The notes beneath the pieces are model-generated. The model was given only the letters and a program-made list of their open reading frames with translations. It did no database searches and was not told the DNA's origin. Positions 1 through 8,814 of a stretch of 64,000 nt of DNA are shown here, piece by piece. Numbering within the stretch: the first letter of the stretch is position 1; each line of letters starts with the position of its first letter. A program made the translations under genes and the position numbers. This stretch comes from Lachnospiraceae bacterium UBA7060 (GTDB taxonomy: Bacteria > Bacillota > Clostridia > Lachnospirales > Lachnospiraceae): the NCBI GenBank assembly GCA_002493835.1, contig DLAA01000113.1, positions 1 to 64,000 on the forward strand, read 5' to 3'.

Positions 1-1
1 C

Positions 2-184
2 GGGCCGAAGATGCCGCATTGTTCAGAGGCTTGGGACGCTATTGCACGATACATTTATGCGGGGCTGCAGGGCGGTTCTATCATGAAGGGCTGGATGAAA
101 AAGGAGAATGAAATGATAGCCTGCTGTTCGGATGGAACAAGGCCGGTCATCTTTAAAATAGAGAGAATGGATGTGGAGGGATAA
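2..184 (+). CDS. 3' end of an unidentified gene (partial)
   Basis: An open frame enters from the left edge and ends at TAA 182-184, giving the last 60 residues of a protein. The tail is soluble and mixed in charge, contains a WDAIARYIYAGLQGG stretch and ends in RMDVEG. I do not recognise a family. The other two plus-strand frames close earlier. A good promoter for the next gene starts 31 bases downstream, so this is the end of a separate unit. Confidence 0.5.
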   Translation, partial: GPKMPHCSEAWDAIARYIYAGLQGGSIMKGWMKKENEMIACCSDGTRPVIFKIERMDVEG

Positions 185-214
185 GCTGTGAACGAGATAC
201 ATCACATATTTTTG

Positions 215-243
215 TTGCATCTTGAAAAAAAAGAGAATATAAT
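215..243 (+). promoter_or_regulatory. sigma-A type promoter for the BspA-like gene
   Basis: TTGCAT (215-220) and a perfect TATAAT (238-243) are separated by 17 bases. This predicts a start near 250 and a leader of about 110 bases before the downstream gene. Confidence 0.6.
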
Positions 244-358
244 TAGGTTACATAATAAAATGTTATGGCACCTGGGAATTACAGGAAAAATGAGATAATG
301 AGAAGGACAACTGTCGAATATTTCAATCATAATTACAGGTAGAAAAGGTGGAATGATG

Positions 359-1393
359 ATGAGAAAGACAAATCTATTCACATTACTGTTGACATGTGGT
401 TTGGCAATAGGTGGAAATGGTATGCCGGTGCTTGCGGTGGGGACGGATACGGACGTACCAGTCTCACAGGCGCAGGAAAAAGAAAAACCGGAAAGTATTT
501 CTTCCAATGATATAGCGGCAGAGAAAGATGCGCAATCTAATGATCAGGCGGAGACGGAGAAAAAAGTGGAAGGATCGGCAACTGCTGAGAGAGAGACTGT
601 TGGAACCGAGATGGCAGGCTCTGTTAACAGAGTCGTATCGTTTACAGATTATACGGGAATGCGTGTCACTTATGATGCAAATGTTTCTCAGAAATATGTG
701 TATGAAGTTGCAGATGGTGTGCTTAAGGCCGTGAAGGAAAAGAAGATAAATGAGAACGGGCAGGAGACGCTTGGACCGGTTGTTTTTGAGGGCAATGTGG
801 AGTTGAAACAGCCGAAAGAGGGAGAAAAATACGAAACGATCTCTGCGGAAATTTTTGGTGGGAATCAAGAGATTACTTATGTAAGGCTGCCAGCCGGAGT
901 AACGGTCATCGAGGGGGAAGGCTTCAAGGACTGTACAGCTTTAAAAAGTGTATATCTGCCCTCAACAGTGAAGGAAATAGGTGAGGGTGCCTTTGAAAAC
1001 TGTACGGCCATGACCCAGCTTTCCATCCCTAAATCAGTGACTGCGATCGGCGATACTGCATTTAAAGGAGCGGCAAAGCTGCAGTTAGTGCAGCTTCGGG
1101 ACATGGAATCCAGCGAGCTTGCGTCAGTCGGAGCGTATGCTTTTGCAGGATGCCAGAGCCTGCAGCAGCTGACTCTGCCACAGTCTGTAACGACAGTAGG
1201 GGAGTATGCCTTTCAGGGGTGTTCAAAGCTCATAAGAATGGAGATGGAATGTGACCAAATAATAATTGGTAAAGACGCTTTTGCCGATGCAGGTACGGAA
1301 GGGGAGCTGGTTATCGTAGCGCGAAAGGGGAGCAATGCCGAGGTATATGCAGAGGAAAACGGCTTGCAGTTTCAGGAGGACAGAGCGCATTGA
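359..1393 (+). CDS. Secreted BspA-type leucine-rich repeat protein
   Basis: Exported protein of about 344 residues. A basic start followed by a hydrophobic run (LFTLLLTCGLAIGG) is a signal peptide. A Glu/Lys/Ser-rich low-complexity segment follows (about residues 30-85). The C-terminal half carries about five LRR_5 (BspA/TpLRR) repeats of the form F-x-x-C-x-x-L-x-x-x-x-L-P-x-x-V-x-x-I-G, and ends in the usual cap, a VYAEENGLQF-like segment. LRR_5 proteins are surface adhesion proteins; the ligand here is unknown. Three consecutive ATG codons occur (353, 356, 359). The third is chosen because AAGGTGG at 345-351 is then 7 bases away. No LPXTG anchor is visible, so it may be released or held non-covalently. 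It has its own promoter and terminator. Confidence 0.85.
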   Translation: MRKTNLFTLLLTCGLAIGGNGMPVLAVGTDTDVPVSQAQEKEKPESISSNDIAAEKDAQSNDQAETEKKVEGSATAERETVGTEMAGSVNRVVSFTDYTGMRVTYDANVSQKYVYEVADGVLKAVKEKKINENGQETLGPVVFEGNVELKQPKEGEKYETISAEIFGGNQEITYVRLPAGVTVIEGEGFKDCTALKSVYLPSTVKEIGEGAFENCTAMTQLSIPKSVTAIGDTAFKGAAKLQLVQLRDMESSELASVGAYAFAGCQSLQQLTLPQSVTTVGEYAFQGCSKLIRMEMECDQIIIGKDAFADAGTEGELVIVARKGSNAEVYAEENGLQFQEDRAH

Positions 1394-1422
1394 AAATGAA
1401 AAGGAAGCATATCGGTTAGTTT

Positions 1423-1464
1423 ACAAACGGCCCGGATCAAAATTTCCGAGGCCGTTTGTTTTGT
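1423..1464 (+). terminator. Rho-independent terminator after the BspA-like gene
   Basis: A perfect 10-bp stem (ACAAACGGCC at 1423-1432 with GGCCGTTTGT at 1450-1459) is followed by a T-rich run. Confidence 0.85.
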
Positions 1465-1533
1465 CCGGCGGTACAGGTGTATACGCGGAGTTAGAGGGCG
1501 CTAGAGGCAGGCTGTAACGATAGAAACTAATGA

Positions 1534-1562
1534 TTGAAGCAGTGCCCGTTTTGTGATATATT
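1534..1562 (+). promoter_or_regulatory. Extended -10 promoter for the GLUG protein gene
   Basis: TTGAAG (1534-1539), 17-base spacer, then TGA-TATATT with the -10 at 1557-1562. The spacer end and -10 share GTTTTGTGATAT with the promoter at 50802-50830. Confidence 0.6.
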
Positions 1563-1609
1563 GCAACTATAAGATATTGGGAAGCGGTTTGTCCGGAGAG
1601 GAGACGGGT

Positions 1610-4597
1610 ATGCGTAGAAAAATAGGGAGCGTGATTCTAGTCGTCTGTATATTGCTGGCGTGGATGCCGGATACTGTCATGGCGGCGAGGATGGAGAGAA
1701 GACCAGAGGCGACTGCGACGGCGGTCCAGAAAGTGTCGGACGAAGATCAGAAAGAGACAGACGGGGACGCGGATAAAAGCGAAGAAACCGAAAAAACCGA
1801 CAAGAGAAACAAGATCAACAAGACCACAAGCAGGGTTGTTGGCACGATTGCGGAGGGCAGCGGCAGTGAGGCAGACCCTTATCGGATCGGGGACGCAGAA
1901 ACTCTTCGCATTTTTGCCGATATGGTAAATGGTGTGGGAGGCAGCGCTAATACAGGTATCTGTGCGGTTTTGACGGGAAATATCGACTTGTCCGGCGTAT
2001 GCGGCGCGGGTATTGGTTCGTGGACGCCGATAGGGAAGAAAGCGCACCCTTACACAGGGACCTTTGACGGGGCAGGTTTTTCGGTGAACGGATTATACTA
2101 CAGCGATCTGGGTGGTTCTTACGCGGGCTTGTTCGGATATAACTCAGGTGTGATAAAAAATCTTGGAGTGGCTGGCGGGAGTGTGGAAGCCGGCAGCTAT
2201 ACGGGGAGTGTCTGTGGTTACAATAAAGGAACCATAGCGGGCTGCTATAACGCGGCATCTGTAAAAGGGGGCAGGTATACGGGAGGCGTCTGCGGCAATA
2301 ATGAAGGCGGCAGTGTCAATGTCTGCTACAATACAGGCGAGGTCAGCGGCGAAAAATATGTGGGCGGTGTGTGCGGCTATAATAAGAATATTCTGACGGA
2401 CTGCTACAATATGGGTACGGTGAGCGGGAGCAGCACAAGTGTAGGCGGTGTATGCGGCTACAATAAGAAACAGGTTGCCAACTGCTATAATACAGGGGCG
2501 GTAAGCGGCAAGGGAACGGATTATGTGGGGAGTATATGCGGATATAATCATTCTGAAAGTTCTTTTTTGAACTGCTATTATCTGACAACAGGGACAGAGA
2601 ATGGAAACTATGGTATTGCAATGACGCGGGAGCGGTTTGCGGCAGGAGAAGTATGCTGGCTTTTGAATGACGGGAAGAGCGAGGGAGCTGTCTGGCATCA
2701 GACCTGCGGGCAGGGGTTCCCGGCTTTTGGCGGAAAAACAGTATATCAGGTGCAGGCGTACAGGGAGAGCGGCGGCACGAAAAACCTGGTCTCCTGGTAT
2801 ACCAATGAAAAGAGTAAAAGCGGCATGCAGACATACACCGCGCCGGCAGCGGAAAATACGGGCGGGGATTCTGGCGAAGATATAAGCGGAAATCCCGAAG
2901 AGTATTTTGAAGAAGACTTTGCGGAACATGCGCATGGGATTCCGAGCGAGACCTCGGACGGACATGTTTATCAGAAACCGGAATGGAAATGGAAGAATAA
3001 CTGCGAGGAGGCGGAAGCTGTTTTCACCTGTAAGGAATGCGGGGAGGAGAAAATACGGAAAGCTTCGATTAAGGATAATACAATCAAGTTTACAGAGACA
3101 GATGCGACCTGTGTGGTGGCGGGAAAGATTGTTTATACAGCATCCGTAGAACTAAACAATAAAGCATATAAGGGTACCAAAACGGTCAAAACAACATCAA
3201 AGACAGAGCATGGGAATAATATTGTCTCTGTGCAGGGGAAGCCTGCGACGTGCGAGGAGGCGGAAGTTAAGGCTGGATTTTGGCAATGTCAGGCGTGTGG
3301 GCAGTATTTTAAAGATTCGGAGGGGAAGAATCCGGTTCCAGAAAAGGAAGTGATAGGGAGACAGGCTCTGGGGCATGAATATGGCGGTGAGCCGATTGAT
3401 TGGGGTTGGAAGAGATGGGAGCCAGGTTCTAATACTATTATGGTGACTTTCAGATGTATGCATGGCTGTGGTGAAACGATGGAGCAAAAGGGAGCCGTCA
3501 AGTTGGAGAGGCCCACGACTGAGGCGACCTGTAAGGAGGAAGGGAAAGGAACTTACGAGGCTGTTGTAGAAAATGACGGTAATAAGTATACTGATTTGAA
3601 GGTTGACGTGATTCCCAAGAAGGAGCACACGTCGGACAACTTGAATCGGGTTTCGGCTGTGGAGGCGGAGTGCGAACAGGACGGAAGAAGGGAGCATTGG
3701 GAGTGCCGCTTTTGTGGTAAGTTGTTCGGCGATGCGGAAGGCAGCGAAGAGATAAAATCAGAGGAGGAGATAAAGATCCCTGCGCAGGGTCATGAGCTGA
3801 GATGGACTGGAACCGCATATGAATGTGACAATTGCAAGAAATCGTTCACAATTGCACAGGTAGCGGAAGGAAAAATAAACATCCAATCCCTGGAGGACGG
3901 CGCTGTCATCACACAGGAAGGGGAGAATCATGAAGGCGCTGTCGATCAGAAAGGAAAAGATAATGTCGATGGGGATCAAATAAAGAAAAATGACAATATT
4001 GTCATAAAACCAGAGAAAGAAGAAACGCAGGATGGAGAAGCTGCGCCAGGCGGGACACCAGCGGAATCTGTCTCCGAGAAAAAAGAGGAAAAAGAGGAAA
4101 AAGAGGAAAACGGGAAGAACGAGGAAATTTTGCCCGCGGGCGGGGATGATGTGTCAGACGGGCAGACCGAGACGCCAGAACAGGCAGGGCAGGAGAAGCC
4201 GGCTGAAGAGGTAAAACCAGCAGAGCAGATAGGACAGGAGAAGCCGGCTGAGGATGCAGGGCCGGCAGAGCAGATGGGTCAGGAGAAGCCGGCTGAGAAT
4301 GCGGAACTGGCAGAACCGACAGAACAGGAAGGACAGCCTTCAGCCGAGAGCGGGGCGCCGGAGGAGAACGATCATTATGGTTTGATTTATCCCGAAGGGG
4401 AAGAGGTCCAGGCGGACCCCATGGTATCAGATGCATGGGAGGAAGGTGCCGTAAACCTTCGAGTGAAGTCGTCTGTGAATGGTGAAACGCAGGAAGAACA
4501 GGAGCAGATAGGTTATTCCATGTGGATTTCTATTGGCGTGCTGATTGCGTTTACGGGCATAATACTGCTCTGTATTCTGCGCAGAAAAGAAAATTGA
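1610..4597 (+). CDS. GLUG-repeat surface protein with C-terminal membrane anchor
   Basis: About 995 residues. The start at ATG 1610 follows GGAGAGGAGA and begins a signal peptide (MRRKIGSVILVVCILLAWMP...MAA). Residues about 145-330 hold repeated GLUG-type units of the form GGVCGYN-x-GxxxNCYNTG, a beta-helix-like fold known from adhesins and IgA-protease-related proteins. The middle (about 460-760) has several CxxC knuckles (CKEC, CQAC, CRFC, CDNC) within His/Glu-rich modules of unknown role. A charged segment with three 45-base Pro/Glu/Ala repeats follows, then one membrane helix (WISIGVLIAFTGIILLCIL) and a short RRKEN tail. The helix and basic tail resemble a sortase-type end, but I see no LPXTG. 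Probably a wall-spanning, membrane-held adhesin. Confidence 0.8.
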   Translation: MRRKIGSVILVVCILLAWMPDTVMAARMERRPEATATAVQKVSDEDQKETDGDADKSEETEKTDKRNKINKTTSRVVGTIAEGSGSEADPYRIGDAETLRIFADMVNGVGGSANTGICAVLTGNIDLSGVCGAGIGSWTPIGKKAHPYTGTFDGAGFSVNGLYYSDLGGSYAGLFGYNSGVIKNLGVAGGSVEAGSYTGSVCGYNKGTIAGCYNAASVKGGRYTGGVCGNNEGGSVNVCYNTGEVSGEKYVGGVCGYNKNILTDCYNMGTVSGSSTSVGGVCGYNKKQVANCYNTGAVSGKGTDYVGSICGYNHSESSFLNCYYLTTGTENGNYGIAMTRERFAAGEVCWLLNDGKSEGAVWHQTCGQGFPAFGGKTVYQVQAYRESGGTKNLVSWYTNEKSKSGMQTYTAPAAENTGGDSGEDISGNPEEYFEEDFAEHAHGIPSETSDGHVYQKPEWKWKNNCEEAEAVFTCKECGEEKIRKASIKDNTIKFTETDATCVVAGKIVYTASVELNNKAYKGTKTVKTTSKTEHGNNIVSVQGKPATCEEAEVKAGFWQCQACGQYFKDSEGKNPVPEKEVIGRQALGHEYGGEPIDWGWKRWEPGSNTIMVTFRCMHGCGETMEQKGAVKLERPTTEATCKEEGKGTYEAVVENDGNKYTDLKVDVIPKKEHTSDNLNRVSAVEAECEQDGRREHWECRFCGKLFGDAEGSEEIKSEEEIKIPAQGHELRWTGTAYECDNCKKSFTIAQVAEGKINIQSLEDGAVITQEGENHEGAVDQKGKDNVDGDQIKKNDNIVIKPEKEETQDGEAAPGGTPAESVSEKKEEKEEKEENGKNEEILPAGGDDVSDGQTETPEQAGQEKPAEEVKPAEQIGQEKPAEDAGPAEQMGQEKPAENAELAEPTEQEGQPSAESGAPEENDHYGLIYPEGEEVQADPMVSDAWEEGAVNLRVKSSVNGETQEEQEQIGYSMWISIGVLIAFTGIILLCILRRKEN
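3991..4004. repeat. Palindrome TGACA-N4-TGTCA
   Basis: Spacer ATAT, so this copy is a perfect 14-base palindrome. Inside the GLUG protein gene. Confidence 0.8.
4187..4321 (+). repeat. Three 45-base tandem repeats (GQEKPAE units)
   Basis: Three in-frame 15-residue units start with GQEKPAE and lie in the wall-spanning spacer of the GLUG protein. Units 4187-4231, 4232-4276 and 4277-4321 differ at several positions. Copy number may vary among strains. Confidence 0.7.
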
Positions 4598-4615
4598 TTT
4601 TGAAAAGGCATAATG

Positions 4616-4643
4616 ACAGCGGCCGGTTTCGGCCGCTGTTTTC
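4616..4643 (+). terminator. Terminator after the GLUG protein gene
   Basis: A 9-bp GC-rich stem (ACAGCGGCC 4616-4624 with GGCCGCTGT 4631-4639), 6-base loop GGTTTC, then TTTC. It ends only about 16 bases before the next start codon. Confidence 0.75.
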
Positions 4644-4659
4644 GGGAAACGGTGACTGT

Positions 4660-6546
4660 ATGGAACAGAAACATTTATTTTATCGGATGATCAACGGCAT
4701 GATCCGGCTGCTGCTTGCGGGTGTGACATTTATTTTGCTCTTGCACAGTATTTTTAGTACCAGCTTTGTGGGTAGGCTGCCCATGGCGGATGGCAGTGAG
4801 CAGGAGCGGACTTTCAATATAGCGGACAGCCCGCTGAGGCATCTGTTGGCATTCATTTTTCTGACAATCTTGCTCCTTGTAGGACAAAGATTGTTTATAA
4901 TTTACAGGAAGCGCAGAACATGGAAGCGGGATTTCGAACGATTTGATGCGGCATTTTGGGGATTGATTATGCTCACACTGGCATTTGGCAGTGCTTACGT
5001 TTTGATGACGCAGTTCTATCCCGGCTCTGATCCGGCCAAGGTATATGCGATTGCCAAGCAGTGGCGGCAGGGGGATTTTTCATCCTTTGGGGAGGGGGAA
5101 TACTTGTTCTGCTACCCGTTTCAGTCGGGGATTGTTCTGTTTTTCTATCTTCTAGGTTTTATTTTTGGGGCAGACAACTATGTGGGGCTTCAGCTCGTAA
5201 ATGTGTTTTTTTTGGCGGTGATTTACGGCCTGCTCGCCAAGATTTCCGGGTTGTTTTATGAAGTGCAGGATGCGGACAGGATCGGCTTCGGAAGGAAGAG
5301 AAGGGGTTTGCAGACGGCGGTGTATTTGGCTTTGCTTGTCTGGACGCCGCTTGCCTTCTATGTGACCTATCTTTACGGCATTCTTCCAGGGATGGCGCTG
5401 TCTCTTAGCGCAGTTTATTTTGCCGGAAAGTATCTGACAGCCAGACGTTATCGCTATATCGCGGCGGCCTCTCTGTGTATGGGTCTTGCCACTGTGATTA
5501 AAATGAACTGTCTGATTTATCTGATCGCCATCGCCTGTTTTCTTGTCTATGACGCGGTTGAGCTTTTCTTTTTTGCGGAAGGTAATGCACGGGGGCGGTG
5601 GTATGTATCTCTTCTTTTTATTGTGTGTATGGGACTTGGCGTAGTGTTCTGCACACATTTATCCAATCGTTTGGTAGAGCGGATTTCCGGGGAGAAGCTG
5701 GCCGAGGGAGAAGTGATGCTTTCCTGGGTGGTTATGGGGTTACAGGAGGCGCCCCTTGGACCGGGAGGCTACAACGGCTATAACGGCAATGTATTTACAG
5801 AAAACGAATATGATACAGAGCGGATTACGGAGGCGTGCCTGGAAGACCTCTCAACAATTATGACAAGAATGTCGGAAAATCCTTTGGACGAGGGAGTGAC
5901 TTTCTTTGCCAGAAAGACAGCCTTTCAGTGGAATGATCCCACTTTTATCTGCCTGGACCGCACGAGGGGGAGGAAGACGCAGGCAGAGATTCCCACGTGG
6001 CTGAAAAGTCTGATCGAGGGAAAAGGAAGTGTGAGGCTGTCCATTTTTCTCAATTATATGCAGACATGGATTTTGCTTGGGATGCTTTTGTATTTATTTC
6101 TACGGTGGAAGAAGGGAAGTCTCTGGGAACTGATGGGGGCGGTGATTTTTCTGGGAGGGTATCTGTTCCACATGATATGGGAGTCCAGCGCCTCCTACAC
6201 AATACCGTATTTTGCTCTGCTGATTCCTTATGCAGTCTGCGGCATGGCGGAGTGGACGGCGTTTGTAAAATGTGGAATCGGGCGGCTTCGGCGTCAGGAA
6301 AGTGCCGTGGAGGAAGAGAACGGAGCGGCGGGCGAAAGCAGTGGGAATGCCCGGGCTGTGACAGCGAAAAAAGCCGGACAAAAGGGGCGGACTGTGACTG
6401 TGGTTTTGGGCCTTGCGTTCTTTTTGCTTATCTTGACGTTTACCAGGACAAATCTTTTTGAGAGGACGATCGCCCTGGATGACAATCAACTGATTGACGC
6501 AAACGACCAGTTTTATCAGATGGGGGCATGGGAGAAGGCATACTGA
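4660..6546 (+). CDS. Polytopic GT-C-like membrane glycosyltransferase
   Basis: About 628 residues. ATG 4660 is chosen because the upstream extension of the frame runs through the terminator hairpin and the GLUG gene; the ribosome site (GGGAAACGG) is weak. Many hydrophobic helices run through the N-terminal 400 residues and again near 480-560. An early extracytoplasmic loop contains YPGSDPAKVYAIAKQW, a pattern like the acidic first loop of PMT/ArnT-type (GT39/GT-C) enzymes that use polyprenyl-phosphate sugars. A soluble loop around residues 355-470 and a basic segment near 575 follow. Exact family, donor and acceptor are unknown. It lies at the head of the glycosyltransferase block, converging on the next gene. 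Confidence 0.65.
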   Translation: MEQKHLFYRMINGMIRLLLAGVTFILLLHSIFSTSFVGRLPMADGSEQERTFNIADSPLRHLLAFIFLTILLLVGQRLFIIYRKRRTWKRDFERFDAAFWGLIMLTLAFGSAYVLMTQFYPGSDPAKVYAIAKQWRQGDFSSFGEGEYLFCYPFQSGIVLFFYLLGFIFGADNYVGLQLVNVFFLAVIYGLLAKISGLFYEVQDADRIGFGRKRRGLQTAVYLALLVWTPLAFYVTYLYGILPGMALSLSAVYFAGKYLTARRYRYIAAASLCMGLATVIKMNCLIYLIAIACFLVYDAVELFFFAEGNARGRWYVSLLFIVCMGLGVVFCTHLSNRLVERISGEKLAEGEVMLSWVVMGLQEAPLGPGGYNGYNGNVFTENEYDTERITEACLEDLSTIMTRMSENPLDEGVTFFARKTAFQWNDPTFICLDRTRGRKTQAEIPTWLKSLIEGKGSVRLSIFLNYMQTWILLGMLLYLFLRWKKGSLWELMGAVIFLGGYLFHMIWESSASYTIPYFALLIPYAVCGMAEWTAFVKCGIGRLRRQESAVEEENGAAGESSGNARAVTAKKAGQKGRTVTVVLGLAFFLLILTFTRTNLFERTIALDDNQLIDANDQFYQMGAWEKAY

Positions 6547-6597
6547 CTTCCAAAAAGCTGCGGACTTGCGGCGCTGCGGGGGAACAGCAGGGGCGGC

Positions 6598-7596
6598 TTA
6601 TTTTAAGAGCAGCCGAAACAGGAGGTACAGTCTGTGGCGGATGCAGAGGGCATAGGCTTTGTTGTGCAAGCCGCAGATATCGCCGATTTTGACGGCATGA
6701 AAGGCCCGCCGGATGGGCGGATAGCTACACTCCGCAAGGAAAGCTTTGTGAAAACCCTGTTCTGCGCGGAATATGGCAGGGAAAGTGAGGAGACACTGAT
6801 AAGCATAGTAGTAGAAAAGCTGTCTTTCCATACAGGGGCAGGCATGTGTGTCGATCAGCCTGTCGTAGGAGTCAAAGAGAAGTCGGTTTTCCGCAAGACG
6901 TCCGCGATTCATGGTGTGGGTGAGGGAGGACGTGTTGCTCCTGTAAGAGTAAAAGCTTTCAGAGAAAAAGAAAGCCGAGGAGGCTTCCAAAAGGCAGGGA
7001 TAGACGGCAAGTCCGTCCTCCCCCAGCCGGAGGGATAAAGGGACACGGAACAGGTGTTTTTCAAACAGGGTTCTCCGAAACAGCTTGTTGCACAGGCTGG
7101 GTGAGACGCCGAAGTGAAAGAAGCTTCCTGAAAAGAGCATAATAGGGAAAATCTGCTCTTCCAGTCTTCTTCGGTCATAAAAACCGGGCGCACAGACATC
7201 CCGTCTATCGATGCGCTTTTGGGGAGTGACGGCGGTGTAGTTGCAGCAAATGACATCTGCGTCATATTCTTCCGCGGCACTGCACATCTGTTCATACATG
7301 GCGGGATCGATCCAGTCGTCGCTGTCCACGAAGGAGACGTAAACGCCGCGCGCCTGTTTAAAGCCCTCTTGTCTGGCGGACATGTGGCCGCCGTTTTCCT
7401 TGTGGAAGCATCGGATACGTCCGTCCTTGGCGGCATATTGGTCACAGAGGGAAGGAGAATTGTCGGTGGAACCGTCGTCTACAAGCAGCACTTCGAAATC
7501 AGTGAAAGTCTGAGCGAGTATGCTGTCCAGGCAGTCAGCGAGGTAGGATTCTACATTGTAGACAGGGACAATAATACTTAAAAAAGGTGTGGACAT
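6598..7596 (-). CDS. GT2 family glycosyltransferase
   Basis: 332 residues, a cytoplasmic GT-A enzyme. The N-terminus has the classical family 2 motifs: LSIIVPVYNVESYL, LLVDDGSTDNS and the metal-binding FVDSDDW. The C-terminal region is the variable acceptor part with a basic, Leu/Phe-rich end that may lie on the membrane. AAAGGAG precedes the ATG at 7596 by 6 bases. It is the only minus-strand gene in this block, transcribed from its own promoter. It probably adds one sugar to a lipid-linked intermediate or side chain; specificity cannot be read. Confidence 0.85.
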   Translation of the reverse strand: MSTPFLSIIVPVYNVESYLADCLDSILAQTFTDFEVLLVDDGSTDNSPSLCDQYAAKDGRIRCFHKENGGHMSARQEGFKQARGVYVSFVDSDDWIDPAMYEQMCSAAEEYDADVICCNYTAVTPQKRIDRRDVCAPGFYDRRRLEEQIFPIMLFSGSFFHFGVSPSLCNKLFRRTLFEKHLFRVPLSLRLGEDGLAVYPCLLEASSAFFFSESFYSYRSNTSSLTHTMNRGRLAENRLLFDSYDRLIDTHACPCMERQLFYYYAYQCLLTFPAIFRAEQGFHKAFLAECSYPPIRRAFHAVKIGDICGLHNKAYALCIRHRLYLLFRLLLK

Positions 7597-7643
7597 AACG
7601 GACTCCTTTTGTTCATTCGGTTGGATGATTGGGTAACAAATAT

Positions 7644-7672
7644 ATTATAAGCTAAGGAACTGCAAAAGTAAA
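7644..7672 (-). promoter_or_regulatory. Promoter for the minus-strand GT2 gene
   Basis: On the minus strand TTTACT (7672-7667), 17-base spacer and perfect TATAAT (7649-7644), leaving a leader of about 40 bases before the start at 7596. Confidence 0.6.
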
Positions 7673-7716
7673 ACAGCAGAGAATACAGAAGCTGCGGTGG
7701 AGAAAGAGTAAGCGGG

Positions 7717-8814
7717 ATGGAAAAAATTGTATTTGTAATACCGGATATGCCGGGAGGCGGCACAGAGCGCGTGGTAGCGCTTCTCTCAAATGAGTACAGC
7801 AGACGGGGAATTCCAGTGGCAGTCCTTCTCTTTGCGGGCCATGAGACGGCTTATCCGCTGGCACCGGAAGTTGAGGTGGTGAGTGTGGGAGAGCCCTCCG
7901 GCGGCAGTCCGGCGGCGAGGTTTGACAGGATCCGCAAGATGCGGCGTTTTTATCGGGAAAATAAAAACTGTCAGATTTGGGCATTCAGCGCGATGGGGAC
8001 AGTGTTTTCAGCGGCAGCAGCCTTGGGACAGCGGCATTTTTTCCTGGTGTCTGAACGCAACGACCCTAGTCGATATGATCATAGAAAAATCCGGGATTTT
8101 TGTTACAGACGGGCTGATGTGGTAGTGTGTCAGACAGATGATGCGGCAGCCAGTTTCCCGGCAGGAATCCGGAAAAAGAGTGTGGTGATTCCGAACCCTT
8201 TAGAGACGAAAGGGGGACCTTTTACCGCGGCTGCTGTTTTTGCAGAGGAGCGGGAGAAACGCATTGTGGCGGTTGGCCGGCTGAATGCTCAGAAGAATCA
8301 CAAACTGCTGCTGCAGGCGTTCGCTGTCTTTTCCAGAGAACACAGAGAGTATGTGCTGGAGATTTACGGACAGGGGGAGCTGGAATCTGAGCTTCGAAAG
8401 ACGGCAGAGATGTTAGGAGTTGACAGTAATGTCATGTTTAAAGGCTTCTCAGGACACGTACTTTCTGACATCCGGTCGGCGGCCATGTATGTGCTGTCTT
8501 CAGATTATGAGGGGATTTCGAATTCCATGCTGGAAGCTATGGCGCTGGGACTTCCAGTGATCGCCACAGACTGCCCTATCGGCGGTTCCCGCATGTATAT
8601 CAAGAATGGCGTGAACGGATTTCTGACGCCCGTGGGTGATGTGCAGGCTTTGGCCAAGGCCATGACGCGGCTGGCGGAGGATTCGTCTCTGGGTGAACGG
8701 GTTGGCAGGGAAGCAGTGAAAATAAGGGAAGAGCTGGCGGTTTCGAAGATTGCAGACCGGTTTCTTGCCCTGACGAAAGAAAGGAGGCCGGGGTCTTGTG
8801 TAAAGTGTTGGTGA
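7717..8814 (+). CDS. GT4 family glycosyltransferase
   Basis: 365 residues with a GT-B fold. The N-terminal domain opens with a Gly-rich loop (PDMPGGGTERVV), typical of GT4 enzymes near lipid-linked acceptors. The C-terminal domain contains AVGRLNAQKNHKLLLQAF and the EGISNSMLEAMALGLPVIATD donor-binding region with the E-x7-E motif. It retains the configuration of the donor sugar linkage by family rule. The gene overlaps the next glycosyltransferase by 19 bases, so the two are probably translationally coupled and act consecutively. Confidence 0.88.
   Translation: MEKIVFVIPDMPGGGTERVVALLSNEYSRRGIPVAVLLFAGHETAYPLAPEVEVVSVGEPSGGSPAARFDRIRKMRRFYRENKNCQIWAFSAMGTVFSAAAALGQRHFFLVSERNDPSRYDHRKIRDFCYRRADVVVCQTDDAAASFPAGIRKKSVVIPNPLETKGGPFTAAAVFAEEREKRIVAVGRLNAQKNHKLLLQAFAVFSREHREYVLEIYGQGELESELRKTAEMLGVDSNVMFKGFSGHVLSDIRSAAMYVLSSDYEGISNSMLEAMALGLPVIATDCPIGGSRMYIKNGVNGFLTPVGDVQALAKAMTRLAEDSSLGERVGREAVKIREELAVSKIADRFLALTKERRPGSCVKCW
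8421..8434. repeat. Palindrome TGACA-N4-TGTCA
   Basis: Spacer GTAA. Inside the first GT4 gene. Confidence 0.8.

Noticed and set aside
2144..2965. Minus-strand frame of 273 codons
   Set aside because: Antisense to the GLUG repeats; its apparent periodicity only mirrors those repeats.
5212..5219. T8 run in the GT-C-like gene as a phase-variation tract
   Set aside because: Eight T is common in sequence of this composition and is weaker than the C10 tract in the GtrII gene.
7251..7264. One-mismatch relatives of the TGACA-N4-TGTCA palindrome (also near 5860, 28787, 45261 and 58315)
   Set aside because: About two such sites are expected by chance, so they were not counted as evidence.
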